Of a stretch of DNA of 7,972 bases, positions 4,976 to 7,972 are shown one piece after another; positions within the stretch are counted from its first letter, which is position 1; each line of letters opens with the position of its first letter. Both the position numbers and the translations under genes were made by a program. The notes below the pieces were generated by a model. It was given only the letters and a program-made list of their open reading frames with translations. It was not told the DNA's origin and did not search any database. The DNA is from an uncultured Clostridia bacterium (GTDB lineage: Bacteria > Bacillota > Clostridia > Oscillospirales > CAG-272), in assembly GCA_946641795.1 (NCBI GenBank), contig CAMPBZ010000048.1:1-7972 (forward strand), read 5' to 3'.

Positions 4976-6679
4976 TCAATCGTTATCCTTATCGGAAACT
5001 CTTGCCTCTTTAATGCCGTTGCGAATGCAATACTTCTGAATTGCAGAGCCTTCGTCGCAGTACACCACGAGCGAATCCTTGCAACCGTCAAACATTCCCC
5101 AGCCAAGCTCCTGTACCGAGCTGGGAACAATGACCTTTTCCAGGCTCAAACAACCGCGGAATGCGCAGTCGTCGATTTTTTCAACGCTATCCGGGATCAT
5201 CACTTCGTCCAATAGTACGCAGTTGCAGAAGGCACCTTCGCCGATTTCCCGAACGCTATCCGGGATGGTAATGCGGTTGAGCTTTTTGCATTCGCAGAAC
5301 GACCAATCGCTGATGCAAACAACGCTATCCGGCACATCGTACTGCACTTCCCGGCTGCTTGCGGGATAAGCAATCATAATCGACTTGTTCTTGTTGAACA
5401 ATACGTAATCGGTTCCTTCCGGCTTGTTGGGTGCCGATTTGTAGAATTTGTTTTTCGGATCCACTTTGATCGAGCGCAAACCGCTGCAACCGCGGAAGGG
5501 CGCGTCGTTAATGCTGGAAACGGTGGAAGGAAGCTCAATTTTGGTAAGCGAGCAACAATTCTTGAAGGCGCCTTTACCGATCTTTTTCAGGCCTTCGTGG
5601 AACTCGATTTTGGAAAGCGAAGTACAACCGTTGAAAACAAGGTCGTCAATCTTCGTTACGGTCTCCGGAATATCGATTTTTTCAAGACCGATGCAATCCG
5701 AGAACGCGCTTTCGCCAAGCACCGTCAGATTTTTCGGAAGCTCAATGGAAACCAGCTTTTTACAGCTGTTGAAAACGCCGCCGTAAATTTCGGTCAACCC
5801 TTCGGGCAGAACGATGGATTCAAGCGTTGCGCAGTTTTCAAATGCGCGCTCACCGATTTTAATGCAGTTGTTGCGAACCACCAGCGTTTTCATGCTTACG
5901 CAATCACGGAACGCGCTTCCGCCAATGCGGGCAGTTTTTTCGGGAATGTCCATTTCTTCCAGGTTGGTGCAACCTCTGAAGCTTTCTTCCTCAATGGCTT
6001 CCAGGGAGCTCGGCATTACAATATGGTGGAGCTGCGTGCGGTTTTTGAAAGCATCCTTGGAAATGATCTTGATCCCGTCGCTGATCACGATGGAAGTGCC
6101 GTTATCCTCGCATCTTTCAAGAACAACGCCCTCGTTGTCAACCGTCAGGCGGTCCATTGCTTCCGCGGGAAGGTCTCTGACCAGCGAGCGGAACATTTTT
6201 TCCTTTTCGTTGGCAACGCTGTGGTGCGTGTTGGCAAGCAGAATGGAAAATGCCGGCGGTACGTCCACTTCATCCAAATAAATGGGAAAAATATCCTTCA
6301 AATTTTCTCTGGCGCAAATGATTTCCATGCCGCAGAAGGGGGATTCCATTGAATTTTTGGAAACGAAAAGAATGACTGCGCGCGCCTTTTCAATGCGAGT
6401 ACGGAGCTCCACGCGGAAATCGTTGCCCACCTCGCAGGATTCATCGTACCAAATGCGGTATTTCTTTTTGTGCAGCTCGTCCAGGATCGGATAAACGGCC
6501 GCCGTATCCTTGTGGGAATAGCTGATAAACAGGTAGGGTTCGTTCCCGTCGTAAGGGAGAAAAGAGGTAGAAATGGAAACGTTCTTTTCAGAAGCGGCTT
6601 TTTTTGCTTCCGTGGCCGGAACTTCGGCCGGGGTTAAAGGCTCGGTGACTTCACAGCCGGTTTCATTGATTTTTTTCAT
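4976..6679 (-). CDS. TIR domain-BspA-like leucine-rich repeat protein
   Basis: This 567-aa predicted cytoplasmic protein has no signal peptide or membrane segment. Residues 1-47 are a polar linker rich in T, E, A, P and K. Residues 48-165 are a TIR domain: box 1 YLFISYSHKD (49-58), BB-loop region RIWYDE--EVG (75-85), then ILFVSKNSMESPFCGMEI (103-120) with Glu119 at the place of the catalytic glutamate of NAD-cleaving TIRs. From 197 to 538 come 13 LRR_5/BspA-type 23-residue repeats of the form I-(I/L)P--(V/L)--I---AF--C--L--, broken by a 43-residue island (404-446, with LFNKNKSIMIAYP), and closed by a cap (539-558). The start is set by GGAGG (complement of 6689-6693), 9 nt upstream. By family analogy the TIR may hydrolyse NAD+ or make a nucleotide signal and the LRR may sense a ligand; both are inference. 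It lies 30 bp after an ArsB-like gene and is probably co-transcribed. Confidence 0.92.
   Translation of the reverse strand: MKKINETGCEVTEPLTPAEVPATEAKKAASEKNVSISTSFLPYDGNEPYLFISYSHKDTAAVYPILDELHKKKYRIWYDESCEVGNDFRVELRTRIEKARAVILFVSKNSMESPFCGMEIICARENLKDIFPIYLDEVDVPPAFSILLANTHHSVANEKEKMFRSLVRDLPAEAMDRLTVDNEGVVLERCEDNGTSIVISDGIKIISKDAFKNRTQLHHIVMPSSLEAIEEESFRGCTNLEEMDIPEKTARIGGSAFRDCVSMKTLVVRNNCIKIGERAFENCATLESIVLPEGLTEIYGGVFNSCKKLVSIELPKNLTVLGESAFSDCIGLEKIDIPETVTKIDDLVFNGCTSLSKIEFHEGLKKIGKGAFKNCCSLTKIELPSTVSSINDAPFRGCSGLRSIKVDPKNKFYKSAPNKPEGTDYVLFNKNKSIMIAYPASSREVQYDVPDSVVCISDWSFCECKKLNRITIPDSVREIGEGAFCNCVLLDEVMIPDSVEKIDDCAFRGCLSLEKVIVPSSVQELGWGMFDGCKDSLVVYCDEGSAIQKYCIRNGIKEARVSDKDND
5066..6091 (-). 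repeat. 69-bp-period repeat region encoding the LRR solenoid
   Basis: This stretch encodes residues 197-538 of the TIR-LRR protein: nine repeats of 23 codons, a 43-codon island, then four more. Each unit carries an (A/S)F--C--L core with Cys at the same position in most repeats. DNA identity between units is mostly low, except in the last part, where AACGCTATCCGG recurs at 5183, 5252 and 5321, exactly 69 bp apart. Confidence 0.85.
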
Positions 6680-6709
6680 AATTGATTTCCTCCAAAAATA
6701 TTGATAAAA

Positions 6710-7972
6710 TTAAACGAGTAAACTCAAAATTGCAAGCGCGGTCAGAATTGCGGGAACCGAAATAATTACGCCGTATTTTACAAAATCCTGAAAGCGGAAC
6801 TTTACGCCGTGCGTTTTCAGAATGGACGACCACATAATACCGGCAAGCGCCCCGATGGGCGTTAAGAATGCGCCGATGTTGGAGCCGACGATGGAAGCAT
6901 AAACGGCGCGCAACCCGGTTTGCGTTCCGGCAAGCGGCTCGGCAATAGAGCTGAACAACACGCTCATCGGAATATTGTTGATCACATTGGCGGAAAGGAA
7001 GGAAGCAATGCCGTATTTAAAAACGGTTGCCGTTTCGCCGAAAAGATCACACAGTTTTCCGGTAACGCCGTTTTCCGAAAGCGAAAGGATCAAAACGAAC
7101 ATCGAAAGCACAAAGGGGATCAACTGCCACGGCGCCCGTTTGAGGCAGGCCACCAGTTCCGCCGGTTTCTTTTTGCGGATCGCCGCGCAAATCAACGTGC
7201 AAATAAACAAACTAACGGCAAAGCCGAGAGAAATGTACCACATTTCCAGTTTGATATAGGAGCTGATCGCCAGCAACACTGTGCAAAGCGCCAAATGCAC
7301 AAGCCCGATGACCAGCAAAACCTTGTCCTTGATTTCGGCTTTTGCATCAGACGCCGAAATGGGTTGCGAAAGTTTTTTTCGGAACAGCAGGAACAAAAAG
7401 AGGAACGAAACAAGCCCGGCGCCGAACGTAGGCAGGATCATTTTTAAAAAGTACTCGGCAAACCCAATGCCGTTGGCGGTTGCAAGGTAAATGTTGGTCG
7501 GGTTCCCGATGATCAGCGCCATACTCCATGTGTTTGCGGCGATAAACTCGGTAAACAGATAGGGCAACGGGCTGATTTTTGCATTCTTTGCAAAGTAGCA
7601 AATAAAGGGCGTAAACGTAAGAATGATGATATCGTTTGAAGTAAAAACCGTCAACACCGATACGATAATGTAAAGATACAGGAAAAGCGCGTACTGGCTG
7701 TTTTTCGCTTTTCGCAGGGTGACGATTGCCAGATAGGAGAAAAATCCGACTTCATCCAAGAAGATGGAAAGAACCGTCATAGAAATGAACAAAACCAGAA
7801 TTTTCAGCGGGTTGATGGCCGTATCGGCAACCAGCGCTTTTCCTACGGTTTCAATTTTTGCCGTTCTTGTAATCAATACCAGCGCGGCGCCGAGGAGTGT
7901 AATGACCCAATAGAGATCCAACTTGACCTTCCCGAATTTGATTTTCGGGAAGAACAGAATGGATAGAATCAT
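6710..7972 (-). CDS. ArsB/CitM-type (ion transporter superfamily) permease, N-terminus at the window edge
   Basis: About 420 residues of a polytopic membrane protein are visible, with roughly ten to eleven hydrophobic segments. Signatures fit the ArsB/NhaD/CitM permease group, which moves arsenite, Na+/H+ or carboxylates: TSNDIIILTFTPF (111-123) and GNPTNIYLA (156-164) in the first half, then NNIPMSVLF (332-340) and VGSNIGAFLTPIGALAGIMW (362-381) in the second, an inverted-repeat pattern of two re-entrant-type loops. The last motif is especially ArsB-like. An ATG sits exactly at the window end (7972), but no upstream sequence is available, so the true start may lie outside. No arsR, arsC or other arsenic gene is visible, so the substrate is left open. 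No terminator separates it from the TIR-LRR gene 30 bp downstream. Confidence 0.85.
   Translation of the reverse strand: MILSILFFPKIKFGKVKLDLYWVITLLGAALVLITRTAKIETVGKALVADTAINPLKILVLFISMTVLSIFLDEVGFFSYLAIVTLRKAKNSQYALFLYLYIIVSVLTVFTSNDIIILTFTPFICYFAKNAKISPLPYLFTEFIAANTWSMALIIGNPTNIYLATANGIGFAEYFLKMILPTFGAGLVSFLFLFLLFRKKLSQPISASDAKAEIKDKVLLVIGLVHLALCTVLLAISSYIKLEMWYISLGFAVSLFICTLICAAIRKKKPAELVACLKRAPWQLIPFVLSMFVLILSLSENGVTGKLCDLFGETATVFKYGIASFLSANVINNIPMSVLFSSIAEPLAGTQTGLRAVYASIVGSNIGAFLTPIGALAGIMWSSILKTHGVKFRFQDFVKYGVIISVPAILTALAILSLLV

Noticed and set aside
3782..6679. EEP phosphodiesterase and TIR-LRR protein as a signal-maker and signal-degrader pair
   Set aside because: They are convergent, separated by a bidirectional terminator, and the EEP domain is predicted outside the membrane, so it could not act on a cytosolic TIR product. 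Adjacency alone is not enough.
4976..6679. TIR-LRR protein as part of a Thoeris-type system
   Set aside because: No ThsA-like (SIR2/SLOG or Macro-SLOG) gene or other effector is present in the window; the upstream neighbour is a permease.
4976..6679. TIR-LRR protein as a secreted factor acting on host TLR signalling
   Set aside because: No signal peptide, lipobox, sorting motif or secretion-system gene is visible.
6700..6740. Possible separate promoter for the TIR-LRR gene inside the end of the permease gene (TTGCAA, 17 bp, TAATTT on the minus strand)
   Set aside because: The match is only about 7 of 12 positions, within an AT-rich stretch where such hits arise by chance.
6710..7972. An arsenic-resistance operon
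   Set aside because: The permease is ArsB-like in motif, but no ArsR, ArsC, ArsA or ArsD gene is visible, and other family members carry unrelated substrates.

Overview
The window looks like chromosomal DNA from a Bacillota bacterium, most likely an uncultured gut-type member of class Clostridia. The grounds are strong AGGAGG-type ribosome binding sites, near-consensus SigA-like promoters, a TTG start, roughly even base composition, and protein families common in that group (GxDLY/SGNH esterase, a clostridial-style EEP protein, BspA-like leucine-rich repeats). This placement is inference; there is no rRNA or marker gene to settle it.

Layout. At 1-883 (+) are the tail of an ABC transporter ATPase and its overlapping ABC-2 permease, closed by a hairpin terminator. 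A near-consensus promoter whose -35 box lies inside that terminator then drives an SGNH/GDSL esterase (968-2065) and a tightly coupled ribonuclease HI gene (2077-2520). A perfect bidirectional terminator fills the gap to a convergent minus-strand unit made of a 54-aa small protein (3449-3613) and a PlsC-type acyltransferase (2564-3415). An intergenic region of 168 bp (3614-3781) holds two divergent promoters: one with perfect consensus boxes for the small-protein/acyltransferase unit, the other for a membrane-anchored endonuclease/exonuclease/phosphatase-family protein (3782-4849, +). A second, 21-bp perfect bidirectional terminator separates this from a minus-strand pair: an ArsB/CitM-type permease that runs to the window edge (6710-7972) and, 30 bp downstream of it, a TIR-leucine-rich-repeat protein (4976-6679).

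The TIR-LRR protein is the standout. It has an N-terminal TIR domain that keeps the glutamate expected of NAD-cleaving TIRs, fused directly to 13 BspA-type 23-residue repeats, with no signal peptide and no nucleotide-binding domain between them. It resembles a minimal cytoplasmic sensor-effector built from the same parts as plant TIR-NLRs and animal TLRs. No recognised partner of a known TIR defence system (such as ThsA) lies in the window. The only candidate partner is the permease upstream, with which it is probably co-transcribed. The rest is ordinary housekeeping or accessory metabolism. No tRNA, rRNA, CRISPR array, insertion sequence or phage gene was seen.
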